DNA from: Odontesthes bonariensis
Lineage: Eukaryota; Chordata; Actinopteri; Atheriniformes; Atherinopsidae
DNA: 64,000 nucleotides
Assembly: GCF_027942865.1 (NCBI RefSeq)
Contig: NC_134507.1
Location: 36,571,711-36,635,710 of the forward strand
Direction: 5' to 3'
Shown here: piece after piece, positions 11,281 to 22,546 of the stretch
Numbering within the stretch: the stretch's first letter is position 1
Layout: the number at the start of each line of letters is the position of its first letter
Notes under the pieces: generated by a model
Databases searched by the model: none
What the model was told of the DNA's origin: nothing
Seen by the model: only the letters and a program-made list of their open reading frames with translations
Position numbers and translations under genes: made by a program

Positions 11281-12035
11281 AGAACCGAACACTTTCTTTA
11301 CATTCCAGATCTGATGAATAATTGCTTAACGCTTTATCACGCTTTATCTCCTTATCAACTGTAGCCTGCATTCCCACAGGCGCGCACATGTGGTTACTAA
11401 CGCAATATTAAATAGGAGTGATCACATTTGTTGTTTGATATTTGTTATTAAATGCATCTCAAACATGCAATTATAATAAATATAATTATTTAGAAGGGCT
11501 GTGCAAATATTGTACATGGTTCGCGTGTGCAGGGACAGGGGCAGCGCGAGCACGTTGGGGTGTTTAGTTGCCTTTTTTAATTACCGGAGAGTCTGCACGC
11601 GCGTTCTATCCGCGGGAATCAGCATCATGTTTCATGTTCAAGCCTTCCCCTCCTATTTATTATAATGTGAGCTGAGCCCGCTCACGCCCGTGCAGGGAAT
11701 AGACTGTTTTATTTTCAAGTTGCAATGAGCACTTATCCGGACACCGCGCGGGCACGACGCTTTGATGTGAAAGGAAGAATCTGTTTTCTTGTTGATTTCT
11801 ATCCATTTCGGACTGAACACGAATGCAGATACAGACACGTTCACGCCCCGTGCTTGCTGTGTGTAAACGAACCGAACACTTGCTTTACATTCCAGTTTTC
11901 CATTTTTTGACAAACAGTTTCAAATGTGATTTCACGCTTATCTCCACTGCAACTGTAACCTATTTCGTCTCGCCGTCATATCGTGCATTTCCACAGAGGC
12001 GCGCACACTGTGGTTATCAACTCACTATTAAATAT
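11281..12035 (+). repeat. Two diverged direct copies, ~590 bp apart
   Basis: GAACCGAACACTTTCTTTAC at 11283 recurs in diverged form near 11868 (CGAACCGAACACTTGCTTTA). The following CACAGGCGCGCACATGTGGT (near 11375) recurs near 11992 as CACAGAGGCGCGCACACTGT. Both copies end in ATTAAATA. This is an old local duplication inside transposon-derived DNA. It contains no gene that I can see. Confidence 0.5.
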
Positions 12036-12271
12036 TTTTTTTTATTGTTATCGATTGTTTTTTGGTTGTTTTATCTTTTTTCATGGACTCAAATTCCTCC
12101 TCCATATCAGAGTGGCCTGAATTTGAATTAAATTCCCGGACTGAGAAAATGGCCCACCCCGGCCCTGTCAACCTTTATTTTCAATTTTGTACAACAATAT
12201 ATTCCACATTATATCACATTATGTAAACAACAGACATCTGTTGGCACCTTTGGGAACCTACATAGGGCAGT

Positions 12272-12565
12272 TTATTTTGGTTTTAAAATGCTGAGATATT
12301 TACTGCAGAACTGTAATCTTCCCTCAACAAAATCATCAACGATTTTCGGGAGCATGTGGGAAAAGTAAAATGTACGCAGTCTTGTGATATGCTCCTGAAC
12401 AAAGCCTTGGTCGTAGGGTACTTCTATTTCTAGGTGCTCAGTTTTGTTTGTTATGTTGGGCCACGTCGTCACGTTATCCTCCCAGTCCTGCACCGAATTC
12501 GGGTGGGGGATAGTAACTCCATCTCCAGTTAACGTATTTAAACTCTGTTCCCATTGTAAGGACAT
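12272..12565 (-). pseudogene. YqaJ-like recombinase-domain fragment (ISL2EU-associated?)
   Basis: The minus-strand frame contains EHLEIEVPYDQGFVQEHITR and FYFSHMLPKIV, which resemble the end of the YqaJ-like exonuclease/recombinase domain (a partner protein encoded by ISL2EU transposons). The N-terminal catalytic part is absent. With the Harbinger/ISL2EU transposase end about 1.9 kb away, it may be the other half of one decayed element. Confidence 0.4.
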
Positions 12566-12849
12566 TATTAGCTATATGATCTGCGAGTGGGCTGTCAAAG
12601 CTAGCATCATCTGTTTACATTGGCAAACGCTGCGCAAACTACTTCCGGCGGAAATGAAGTGCATTTGTGGAGGATAATGGCGCCGCCCAGGGTTTGTCGC
12701 GTAAAGCCGGAGTTATAGTTGACGCGTCTGTCACGGCGGTGGCGGACCGTGACGTCAAAATGACGTTTCAGGCCTGGCGCTTGCCTTGAAAAGACGGCTC
12801 TGCGCGTTGTCGTGCACCAGTCGATTTTTGTAACTTGGCTGCGCCGAGA

Positions 12850-13111
12850 ATGACAAATCGGATGGACCGATGTGAGTCCGGCTCAGTGAGGAGGTTTGTA
12901 CAGGCAGCTGTACGAAACTGCAGTGAAACAGCACAGGGAGCACGTAAACTCCCAAAACTGGTGCACAGAGATTGGCAGAACTTTGGGGAAAGAGGGAGAG
13001 TTCTGTAAGAATGTGTGGAAGAAGCTACGGGGCAGATCCGTGAAGGCAAAGAAGAGGGCAGAGACTCGGAGTGGTGATGCCGGGGACTTCAGACCTTCAC
13101 CTTTTAACTGA
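12850..13111 (+). pseudogene. MADF/Myb-like DNA-binding fragment (Harbinger partner protein?)
   Basis: The frame holds LYETAVKQHREHVN, WCTEIGRTLGKEGEFCKNVW and KKLRGRSVKAKKR, which match the pattern of MADF domains (W-x-I-A-x-x-L-G ... C-K-x-x-W-K-x-L-R). The N-terminus lies in another frame. PIF/Harbinger transposons encode a Myb/MADF-like partner protein, and that is the most likely source. Confidence 0.4.
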
Positions 13112-14889
13112 ATTAAAAAATTAAAATGATCCGAATACTGCAGCAGCATAATTAATGTCAGTGTTCCTGCTCTTCATTGTTTTCTTCTCCACTTTCGTGG
13201 TTGTAGAGTAGCGGTTACATTCACGTAGCAGCGCCTCCTCTGTGACGGAGAAAATTGCAACTACTGGCGCATCGACTTGCGCCACTATATATAGCCGGCA
13301 CGAACTCGTGACGTCATCAACACCGCTCGCGCGAGCAGACGCAGCAACCATGCTAGAGCCTTAAAGTTGCCTATAGAGTAATACAGAGTTGCGACACGCT
13401 TTGATGTCGCCGCAAGGGCTGTCAGGTGGTCCATGTGAGCCTCCGTAGTTCCAAACGTCACAGCGCTGTCAGTCAGTTTGAACGGGTCTAAGCGGGACGG
13501 AGCACAAAAACTACAACTTTAACTTTTACCATGCAATTTTCAGTAAATATTGACCAATAATGTGCATTGATCACTTCACTGAGGATGTGTTTTATCAACC
13601 TTTTTCTTTTTTGAAGCGGCAGAGACACATTTATCAGCGTTTTAAATGGTAGAGGGTGCCCCTACCTCGTCCTCCTTCATACTGAATCATGCCAGTGGTC
13701 CAGCTTACCTTCAGATCTACATCCTCCAACAGAGCATGATGTCACTGTCTGTTCCTCCTGTTGTCCCAAACACTCCATCTGTAGAAGATGTCCTTCAGTC
13801 TGTCTGTTCTCTCTGGTGTCAGATGGACAATGAGCTGAATGGCAAAGCTGGGCTGAATAAATCATTTTAAAGAAGCTTTAAATGACTTGGAGGGAAATAT
13901 GTGGCTGTAGATGCTTTGACTGATGAGCCGGGATCAATTCTTCTTTTCTGTAGAAGACCTAATTATTCTGTATATCTCATGTGAACTGAATACATGTGAA
14001 ACAAACATCGGTAACCCTGTTTATTGGGCTTCCAGCAAGAAAACTATTGTAAAATATGAATTAATTGATTAAAATATGAATTTGATCACTTTTTTCTGGT
14101 TAAAACCAAAGTAAATTACAAAATAAATGTGTCAGATGTGCAAAAACAAACAAACAAAAAAAAAACAGATCTAAACCAAACATTTCATTATAAAATGTCA
14201 TCATGGAAAATGTAAAACAAGCCTTAATAAAGAAGTTCTTTTACTGCTACTTATACTGTTGGGTAGATCAATCTGCAGCACTGAACTGTATTTGATTAAA
14301 TTTAAGGGTTTGGACATTGTAGAAAAGTTCTGAAGTCCTAATGAAGGTTGATCCATGGCAGCAGCGACCACCACATCTGCTGACCTCCCTGACAACAACA
14401 GAGAAATTCCTACATTCAGTTTGATGAACTTGATGAAGCGTCCCCAGCTTCTCAGGCCAGTGGGGGTTGTGTCCATGTTCTGGGTCGCAGTTGGGTGACC
14501 AATAAGCCACTAACTAAAGATCGACTGACTTTTACAGCATCTTTCAGGAAGTTTTCTGTGTTCAGAGCTTCTAACTAAGGTCATTCATCTGGACCAGCTT
14601 GGCTTTATGACTTTACTGCAGTAACTCACCCAAGTAAGAAGCTAAAGCTGAAGTGGCCTTGCTTGGCCGTTAATCCCACTTTGTGGTACATCCGGCTCAG
14701 ATCAGCAGAACTCTCATGAAGGCGTGATGGAATGAATAAAGTGGGCTGCTTCAGTGCATGGAACACAGGAGAACTCCTCACTCCTCCTGCTGTAGCTACA
14801 GAAAAAGCAGCAATTAGACATGAACAGTGACTTCCTGCATGATCTGATCTCTTTAACCTCTCTGCTCTGTGTTGTTTCCTCTCCTGCAG
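13112..14889. other. No recognised feature
   Basis: Short frames only. The portion to about 13,520 is GC-rich and may be more Harbinger-derived sequence. The rest is AT-rich. Confidence 0.35.
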
Positions 14890-15225
14890 AACACAGAACC
14901 ATCACAGCTGAACCTGGACAGGATGGGATTCTGCCATGTCGGGTTCCACATTTCAGCATCTCTCAGGAGGTCACACACTGCTTTAGAACGGATGCAGACA
15001 TATTCTTTGTGTCCGGATATGAAACTTCTGCTCCATGAGAGCCATTAAAGCATCATCCGGGTTTAAAGAAGCGGGTGGATCTGCAGGACAGACAGATGAA
15101 GGATGGAGACCTGTCGCTGATTCTGAGAAATGTGACGACTGATGACAGAGGAACATATGAGTGTCCAGTCGTCCAGGAAGGAATAAACCAGGAGAGTGGA
15201 GACGTTGGGCCTCATGCAACAACCG
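14890..15225 (+). pseudogene. Immunoglobulin V-set exon relic (butyrophilin-like receptor)
   Basis: After a good acceptor (TTTCCTCTCCTGCAG) the exon reads EHRTITAEPGQDGILPCRVP. Then, after loss of the middle of the domain and a frame change, it reads VDLQDRQMKDGDLSLILRNV and TTDDRGTYECPVVQEG. These are the B-strand cysteine region and the D-E-F strands with the D-x-G-x-Y-x-C motif of a V-set domain, as in fish butyrophilin-like receptors. A stop follows SGYETSAP, and the tryptophan-bearing C strand is missing. Beyond 15,225 the sequence turns into an unrelated repeat. It is one exon of a dead immune-receptor gene. Confidence 0.7.
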
Positions 15226-15390
15226 CTCCTACGCACACATTTGTTCTTAACTCGTGCGTGCCAGGGATTTAAGAGAATGTGCGCATTCACCAATCTTTTG
15301 GTATTTTACGTTTTCTTTCAGGTACGAACAGAATTTACGAGTGATCCAGACCTGTCGTAGGAGTTTCCTAAAGTAGTCCGCTGTTATTCA

Positions 15391-16692
15391 GAATCAGAAT
15401 CAGAATCAGAATAACTTTATTAATCCCTTGCGGGAAATTCTTTTGTTGCAGTGCTCTTATTTACAGGAAAATAAAGATTAATAAGAATAAGATAGGGAAT
15501 AAAATAAAAATAAAATAAGAATAAAAATATCGATATGTACAAAAATAGAGTAAACAATAAACAGTATTTACAATGCTACTCAGTAGCTAATTATTATTGT
15601 TATGACCGGGTTATTGCACATGGTGAAGTGATGTCAGAGACTGGAATTATACAGTTTGATGGCCACAGGCAGGAATGACTTCCTGTGGCGCTCTGTGGTG
15701 CAGCGTGGTGCAATCAGTCTCTGGCTGAAGGTGCTTCTGTGGCTGCCCAACACATTATGAAGAGGATGTGCAGGATTGTCCAGCATGGATTTGATCCTGG
15801 ACAGCATCCTTCTGTCTGACACTGCTGTCAAAGAGTCCAGCTCCTCTCCGACAACGTGGCTGGCTTTGCGGATGAGTTTGTTCAGTCTGTTGGCGTCCTT
15901 CACCTTCAGTCTGCTGCCCCAGCATGCAACAGCGTAGAGGATGGCGCTGGCCACCACAGACTCCTAGAACATCCGCAGCATTGTCCGACAGATGTTGAAG
16001 GACCTAAGCCGCCTCAGAAAATAGAGATGGCTCTGGCCCTTCCTGTAAAGGGCGTTTGTGTTTTTTGTCCAGTCCAGTTTATGGTCCAAGTGCACCCCTA
16101 AGTATTTGTAGTCCTCCACCATGTCCACGTTGACCCCACAGATGGAGACAGGGGTCACTGGGGCCTTACTCCTTCTTAAGTCCACCACCAGTTTCTTGGT
16201 CTTTGCCACGTTGAGCTGCAGATGGTTCTGCTCACACCAAGTGGCAAAGTTGTCCACCACACCCCTGTACTCCGTCTCATCACCATTACTGATGCATCCA
16301 ACTACTGCAGAGTCGTCAGAAAACTTCTGAAGGTGGCAGGTCTCTGTGCCGTAGCTGAAGTCTGTGGTGTACAGGGTGAAGAGGAAGGGAGAGAGGACGG
16401 TCCCCTGCGGGGCACCGGTGCTGCAGATCACCTTGTCTGACCCGCAGTGCTGCAGGCGCACGTACTGTGGTCTGCCAGTCAGGAAATCCACAATCCAGGA
16501 CACTATGGGGGCATCCACCTGCATCGTCGTCAGTTTCTCACCCAGCAGAGCCGGCCTGATGGTGTTGAATGCACTGGAGAAATCAACGAACGTGATTCTC
16601 ACAGTGCTCGCTGGCTTGTCCAGGTGAGCGTAGACACGGTTGAGCAGGTAGATGATAGCATCCTCAACTCCTAGTCGGGGCTGGTATGCGAA
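15391..16692 (-). mobile_element. Rex1-type LINE (CR1 group), 5'-truncated
   Basis: The minus strand encodes reverse transcriptase: FVDFSSAFNTI (motif A), GAPQGTVLSPFLFTLY (motif B), KFSDDSAVVG (the Rex1 form of the YxDD motif) and YKYLGVHLD. It continues to LYAVACWGSRLK and the end of the protein. One in-frame TAG near 15,964 interrupts it at the MF-x-ESVV junction, where a Tyr codon is usual. The 3' end carries GGGATTAATAAAGTTATTCTG and an ATTCTG microsatellite, the standard Rex1 tail. The endonuclease is absent (5' truncation near 16,692). Confidence 0.85.
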
Positions 16693-17391
16693 ATTCCAAT
16701 CAAGTTTGCTTGACTAATGGAGTTTATATTTAATTACTTTGAAGATATCATAAATAAATATATACATGATACCCCATAGTGATGCTGACATGATTCTGTT
16801 GGACTTAAATGATGCACTAACTGAAGGTTAATCTGACTGATGAAAGTATCTTGGGAACAAAGACGGAACAGGATGAGACCAAGAGGCTTCAGTTGAAGAT
16901 GGTGTCATAAGTCTCCCACTAAGAATCTCTGGGGAAAACAGTGAGAACAATAAATATGTAGTTCCACCATCCTGTCCTCACACCACACTGCTAAGATCCA
17001 CATAAATGCCAGTCTGCTGTAGTTCCCCTACAATCCAGCAGAGGGTGCTGTGACTAAGAGGAGCTGAATAAGTGGAATCTGTGAGGTGCAGTTTTGTCTA
17101 AGAAGCAGATGATGTTCTGGTAGAAGAGACATTTCCATCTTACTAACATGGCTGCGAGTGATAAAGTCAGAGGGTGGGACATGGTGGAAGATGGTTGTTC
17201 TGGGAACTACCAAGAAGCTGAAGATGTAAAAATCTACTTTTATGGAGGAGACTAAGAATGACAAAGTTGTGTTCCTGAAACTGAGATTTCAGTGACTCAG
17301 ACCTGATCCCACTCACTGGTGATTGATGGAAATTATCAACATGACCATCTAACCCAACTCCAGCAGAGTCTGGGTCCTCTATGACAGTGGT
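16693..17391. other. No recognised feature
   Basis: No gene or repeat end is identified. Confidence 0.4.
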
Positions 17392-17740
17392 TCTCAAATG
17401 GGGGTGCGTGTACCCCTTGGGGTACTTGGAGGCACTCCAGGGGGTACTTGAGGTTTTGAAAAATATATTTAAAAAATAGCATCAATTCAAAAGTCATTAT
17501 AAATATCAATTAATATAAGTTCATGTATGTTCAGTTATGTTTACAAACACAGCTGGCAGCGGGCAGGTACCCAAATGGGGCGTTCTACTGGCTACTAGAG
17601 CGCACTACGTAACAGTGACGCCACTGATAACCATGAATCGTGGCATTTGCCTTTTACATGATAGACGAAATAAATCACTGTCGCCTTGACAACACAAACA
17701 ATGGAGTCCTGGTTAAAGTGCTGCTGAGAACACAGAGGGA
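17392..17740 (+). mobile_element. hAT (Charlie-like) element, left end
   Basis: The stretch begins CAGTGGTTCTCAAATGGGGG, the terminal inverted repeat widely found on Charlie-like hAT elements. It continues with the paired GGGGTACTTGGAGG motif of that family. An ATG reading MESWLK at 17,702 resembles the start of their transposases, but a stop follows soon. The right end was not found. Confidence 0.5.
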
Positions 17741-17853
17741 CAGGTGACAAAGAAGGTAAAGGAACACAGGCTCCCCCAAAATTTTTTATATATTTTCATT
17801 TGCAAACAGTTGAGGAGATTATGTTTCACCATCAACACAATTTTGGAAGTGGT

Positions 17854-17958
17854 AAGATGGCGGCCATCTGCGGACGTTCCACTCCGTTGCCCAGCAACGC
17901 GGAGGAGACATCTAGCCATTCTATACCTATGAACATAGCAACAGAAAGCTACAAGCAG
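17854..17958 (+). promoter_or_regulatory. Candidate promoter and first exon of the zinc-finger gene
   Basis: AAGATGGCGGC (17854-17864) matches the YY1 site often found at vertebrate start sites. CGTTGCCCAGCAACG (17885-17899) is a palindromic X-box, the RFX binding site. A splice donor AAGCAG|GTGAGT lies at 17958/17959. Together they look like a TATA-less promoter with a short 5' exon that could splice to 19237, upstream of the zinc-finger coding exon. A short upstream ATG at 17929 would read out of frame there. Confidence 0.45.
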
Positions 17959-19236
17959 GTGAGTCCAGAAAAAGAATGAATTTAGCGGTCAGACGTTAGC
18001 AGAAATGTCTTCAAAGTGCTCTGTGTCATTGGTTTGATTCCTGCTCCTGGACACGGGCAGTCAGAACATGCAGCAGAGAGTAAAAAGTTCAAATACGGTA
18101 ACCTAGCTGCTATTCACAGTTAGCACGTCCCGCTAATGCTAATGCTAACGATCGTTAACAGTTAACCGCCAAATAAGATGGAGCTTTATCCTTTTAGCTG
18201 TGTGTGAAACATACTTCTGGGCCCTTTTCTTCCTCTTTTTTAACCTTTTGGGGCAGTTTTTGACCATCCTGTCACATTTTCCACTAAAGCTGCAGTTTTC
18301 TTGACTTCTTTCTGTAGTTTTGCTGAAATCTTTTGTGATTTCAAAAGTTTGATGATCAATGTAAAATGTAGAATGGTTCTTTCCAGACTTATCTGAGTAT
18401 CATTTGGCTTTTTGATAGAAGTGTGCAGCGATGTGTTTGATGTGTTTAACGTACTCAATATGCCATATTTCATGATTAGATCTTAAAATAGGACTTAATT
18501 ATGGTCAATATAAATACTTTAATTACATTAAGAGTTTAAGTTGTGTGAAGAGGAGTCATAGCATTATTATAAAGACTTGTGGGTGATCCAGGAAAGTATC
18601 ACAGGAGCAGTAGAAATCCAATTCTCCTCAGTATCAGTGTGTGATTTCTCAGATTTACACTCAGAAGCCCATTAAAAGACAGTCTGACTGTCCTCTTCAG
18701 AAGTGTCTCATGAAAGCTTCATTATTCACTTTCCTTTACATATCCAATATTTTCTTTTATCCACGAATCAACAAGGACTGAGCACATGATAAAAAGGTTC
18801 TGGAAATGAGAACAGGTTTAGAAACGGAGAGAATCTGAACCTCAGTCTTTGGGATGATATTGGGACCCTTTCCTCAAACAGGATCATTGTCTTAATGTAG
18901 TAAAATGTTTTAAGTTGATGGTGTTCCACTGACTCAGATTAGATTTATGGGATATTGCACACAGTGGGTGTCAGTTTACAGAGTATATTATTACATTTTT
19001 TTCTGAATTTGATCAAAAAGCTACAAATATTTTGAACTGTGACCTTAGTGGGTCTTTAAAGAAGCATTTTACAGTTCACAGGGATTTAAATAAAAAGCAC
19101 AGTAATGAGTTTAATGGAATGTGACTGGATGGTTAAAAACTGTGCAGAAAGGTTATCAAGAGAAGAAGAAAAGTGGGTGTGGTTTAACACGCTGCACGCC
19201 ACAGCTGGATCTTATCGTATGTGCTGACTGTTGCAG
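17959..19236. other. Probable first intron of the zinc-finger gene; nothing else recognised
   Basis: AT-rich. A segment near 18,247-18,275 is an inverted, diverged copy of 19,123-19,153. No gene is visible. Confidence 0.35.
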
Positions 19237-19253
19237 AGTCCATCAGAACCAGA

Positions 19254-22200
19254 ATGGAGCACCAGGAGCTGAACCAGGAGCTGAACCAGGCGCTGAACCA
19301 GGAGCTGAACCAGGAGCTGAACCAGGAGCAGAACCAGGCGCTGAACCAGGAGCTGAACCAGGAGCTGAACCAGGAGCAGAACCAGGCGCTGAACCAGGAG
19401 CAGAACCAGGAGCTGAACCAGGAGCAGAACCAGGCGCTGAACCAGGAGCTGAACCAGGAGCTGAACCAGGTGCAGAACCAGGAGCAGTACCAGGAGCTGA
19501 AGCAGGAGCTGAAGCAGGAGCAGAACCAGGAGCAGAACCAGGAGCAGAACCAGGAGCTGAACCAGGAGCAGTACCAGGAGCTGAAGCAGGAGCTGAAGCA
19601 GGAGCAGAACCAGGAGCAGAACCAGGAGCAGAAACAGGAGCAGAACCAGGAGCTGAAGCAGGAGCTGAAGCAGGAGCAGAACCAGGAGCAGAACCAGGAG
19701 CAGAACCCCTCCACCAGGAAACGAGCCCGCTCATCCTCTGGGTCCACCGGGCCACAGGTCAGTGTGGAGGACGTTTTTATTTTATTTCTTATTTATTTGG
19801 TTAGGACACTCAGTGTTTCCCACAGATGTGAAGGCAATGTGTGGTGGTGGGCCACGGGGGGGTTTAGAAATAAAAATTCTTCAAAATAATTCCTTTGTTA
19901 ATAATTGGTCACACAGAACTTTATTGTATTAATATTCACATCTTCATTGTAAACAAATGAATAACATAGCTAATTACACTGGTCGGACTGTTCAGCTGTT
20001 TCAGACTGATACCTCCGGTTCAGGCTGGGCCTCATCCTCAACACGCACGTCTCTTTTTCAATCGCGGAAAATATTTTTCAATACTCATCTGGATTGAAGC
20101 AGCAAACATTCAGTGTAAGAGTTTAAAAAACCTACTTTATTTGATTCACAGCTGCTAGTGTTTTGACCTCGACAACCCAACTACTTTTTTTATTTTTTTA
20201 CGGCAAACTTGCGACTAGTTAACTTTATAAAGAAGGCGTAATCGCTTGTTTGCTATGGGTCGGGTCGGGACATCCCAACATTGTATTAAAAATATAAAAT
20301 ATTTTTATAGGACTTTTTAATGTGTGATTTTATAAAGGACGGTGCACGTAATACCAACCTTTCGTGAATTTCGCCAGCCGTCTTCTTTCGGTCGAGCTAA
20401 TCTAACGCGACGCTGAAGCTAGCGATGCTTCCAGGGATGATCTCGCTGATGGAGACACACGCGGTGTGCACGGAGGGGAGGGGCTGTGTGTGTGTGTAGG
20501 CTATGTGAGAGAGACGCATGACTGACAGAGACGGAGGGAGAGCAGGGAAAGGAAATGCAGCTTAACGAATACGAGTATTTTTTAAATAGCATTAAAAAAA
20601 ATAATAATAACGAAACGCAATATGTGGCGGCCGGTGTTGAATCTGTGGCGCACCGCCACGAATTAGTCTATGTGTGGGAAACACTGACACTGCACATTAA
20701 TCAACATATCAGCAAGGCATGTAAATATGCCGGAGTTAGCACAGTTGCTAAATTTCATCCGTTGTCCTCAGGCAGGTATCATAAAAACATACAGACAATA
20801 CACCATGACAAAAACTAAAAAACAAACAAACAGAAAATATTTAGAAAGATTCACATCAAAGTTAAGAGTCCGTACACAAAAGAGAAAAGACGGAGAGGTG
20901 ACCCATGAGAGCACCTCTGGCTGTTTTCAACCACTGTTTAAGGGTCTTTTTAAAGGTGGTGGAATTGTCCCAGTTTCTAACACGAGTTGGCAGTGTGTTC
21001 CAGCACTGTTCCTCTGATGGACTCCACCACTTGGCCAAACTTAGTCCTGCATCATTGCACATCAGTCTCCTCTAGTGCTCTGGTGTTTACTCTAGAGGAT
21101 TCTGTCTTTATGAAATCCTGTAATAGTGGAGGGGCTAATCCTTTGGAAACCTGAAAGATGAGACAGACATCCAAAAACAGCTGATAGCTATCAAAGTCCA
21201 AGATTTTGCACTGATGTATGTGACCATGTTGTATAACAGTAGGAAATACGAGGAAGTATCACTGCATGCGTAGAAGTCTTTGCTGACTCCATAGTCAGGA
21301 AGGGTCTCGCATGTTTGAAATTTGACAAGTTAAACCTCTACATGGTGTTTAAGTGAACAACTTGGACAAGACTCTGGTTCCTTCCATCATTTAGAAATAT
21401 TGTAGCTCAAGTTCCTTTTCAGAGTTTCATCATGACAAAAAGAATTAGTGAAAGAGCAAAAAGCAAGAGTTTACTGCTTAAAAAGCTGAACGTGTGCAGA
21501 ACACATCAGAGCACAGTGCTGATAGCTGAGGGCACTTATAAACGCACCCTCAGCGTTCACGTTTGATCTGAGATATTGAGACCTGTGTGGCTCGGTCTGT
21601 CCCGGTCCAGTTAGAATATGTTGGTTAGCGTAGGTTAGCTTAGATAAATCTTTTGTGTGAACTTCAAAAGGATCCAAGTCTTCCTCTCTGTCATTGCAGA
21701 AACATGGAGCCCAAGAGGGATCCAGATGGCACTGCTGTAAGGACTGTGGGAAAGTTATCAAACGATCAAATCTGAGGTATCATCGGAGGCTTCATACTGG
21801 AGAGAAGCCATACAGCTGTGACCAGTGTGGGGCAGCTTTCACTGCATTAGCTAATCTAAAGAGACACCAACGTATTCACTCAGGAGAGAAGCCTTTCAGC
21901 TGTGGTCAGTGTGGGGCAGCTTTCACTGCATTAGCTAATCTAAAGAGACACCAACGTATTCACACAGGAGAGAAGCCTTTCAGCTGTGACCAGTGTGGGG
22001 CAGCTTTCACTACATTAGGTAATCTAAAGAGACACCAACGTATACACACAGGAGAGAAGCCTTTCAGCTGTGGTCAGTGTGGGGCAGCTTTCACTACATT
22101 AGGTAGTCTAAAGACGCACCAACTTATTCACACAGGAGAGAAGCCGTTCAGCTGTGGTCAGTGTGGGGCAGCTTTCACTCAATTAGGTAATCTAAAGACA

Positions 22201-22398
22201 CACCAACGTATACACACAGGAGAGAAGCCGTTCAGCTGTGGTCAGTGTGGGGCAGCTTTCACTCAATTAGGTAGTCTAACGACACACCAACATATTCACA
22301 CAGGAGAGAAACCTTTCATCTGTGGTCAGTGTGGGGCAGCTTTCACTGGATTAGGTAATCTAAAGAGACACCAACGTAGTCACACTGCAGAGAAATGA
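19254..22398 (+). CDS. C2H2 zinc-finger protein, two coding exons, repeat-rich N-terminus
   Basis: Exon 1 (19237-19757, ATG at 19254, donor CACAG|GTCAGT) and exon 2 (21700-22398, acceptor TCATTGCAG, stop TGA) join in phase 0 and give 400 residues. Residues 1-150 are about 37 four-residue repeats of the type E-L-N-Q, then a basic patch RKRARS likely to be a nuclear signal. Exon 2 carries eight fingers in tandem linked by TGEKP. Finger 1 is CCKDCGKVIKR-type and fingers 2-8 are nearly identical outside the DNA-contact positions. It is probably a nuclear DNA-binding regulator of unknown target. It has no KRAB or BTB domain. Start choice: the first ATG after the acceptor. The intron holds a hAT MITE and a LINE scrap. 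Confidence 0.8.
19258..19711 (+). repeat. 12-bp coding minisatellite, about 37 units
   Basis: Tandem GAGCTGAACCAG units with variants GAGCAGAACCAG, GCGCTGAACCAG, GAGCTGAAGCAG and GAGCAGTACCAG. In the gene frame it encodes (E/A)(L/Q)NQ. The other frames are also free of stops: GAEP on the + strand, and SAPG and CSWF series on the minus strand. Variant units recur in blocks, showing growth by duplication of groups of units. Confidence 0.95.
19811..20686. mobile_element. hAT-type MITE in the zinc-finger gene intron
   Basis: It starts CAGTGTTTCCCACA and ends with the inverted form TGTGTGGGAAACACTG. ACACT is found next to both ends, but a clean 8-bp duplication is not visible. There is no transposase in the 876 bp. 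Confidence 0.65.
20730..21070 (-). mobile_element. LINE 3' coding fragment
   Basis: The minus-strand frame has WWSPSEEQCWNTLPTRVRNW and FKKTLKQWLK, the pattern found at the end of non-LTR reverse-transcriptase proteins (WN-x-LP ... F-K-x-x-L-K-x-W-L). It is short and decayed. The clade is not resolved. Confidence 0.5.
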
Positions 22399-22540
22399 TT
22401 GGCTTAAATCAACAATAATTTTTACGGCAGATAAGCAAACATTCACCTGAGAGCAGCAAGAGGAACTACCAATCAGAAGCCTTGCATTTGTTCAGATTAA
22501 AAATCTTATGTATCCTCTGTATTTTATTGTTTTGCAGTTC

Positions 22541-22546
22541 ATTAAA
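22541..22546 (+). other. Poly(A) signal ATTAAA
   Basis: ATTAAA 143 bp past the zinc-finger stop codon. It is the second most common poly(A) signal and the best candidate for this gene. Confidence 0.4.

Noticed and set aside
19184-19755. Long frames of 170-227 residues over the 12-bp minisatellite other than the zinc-finger frame
   Set aside because: They are by-products of a stop-free repeat. Only the ELNQ frame connects by splicing to the zinc-finger exon.
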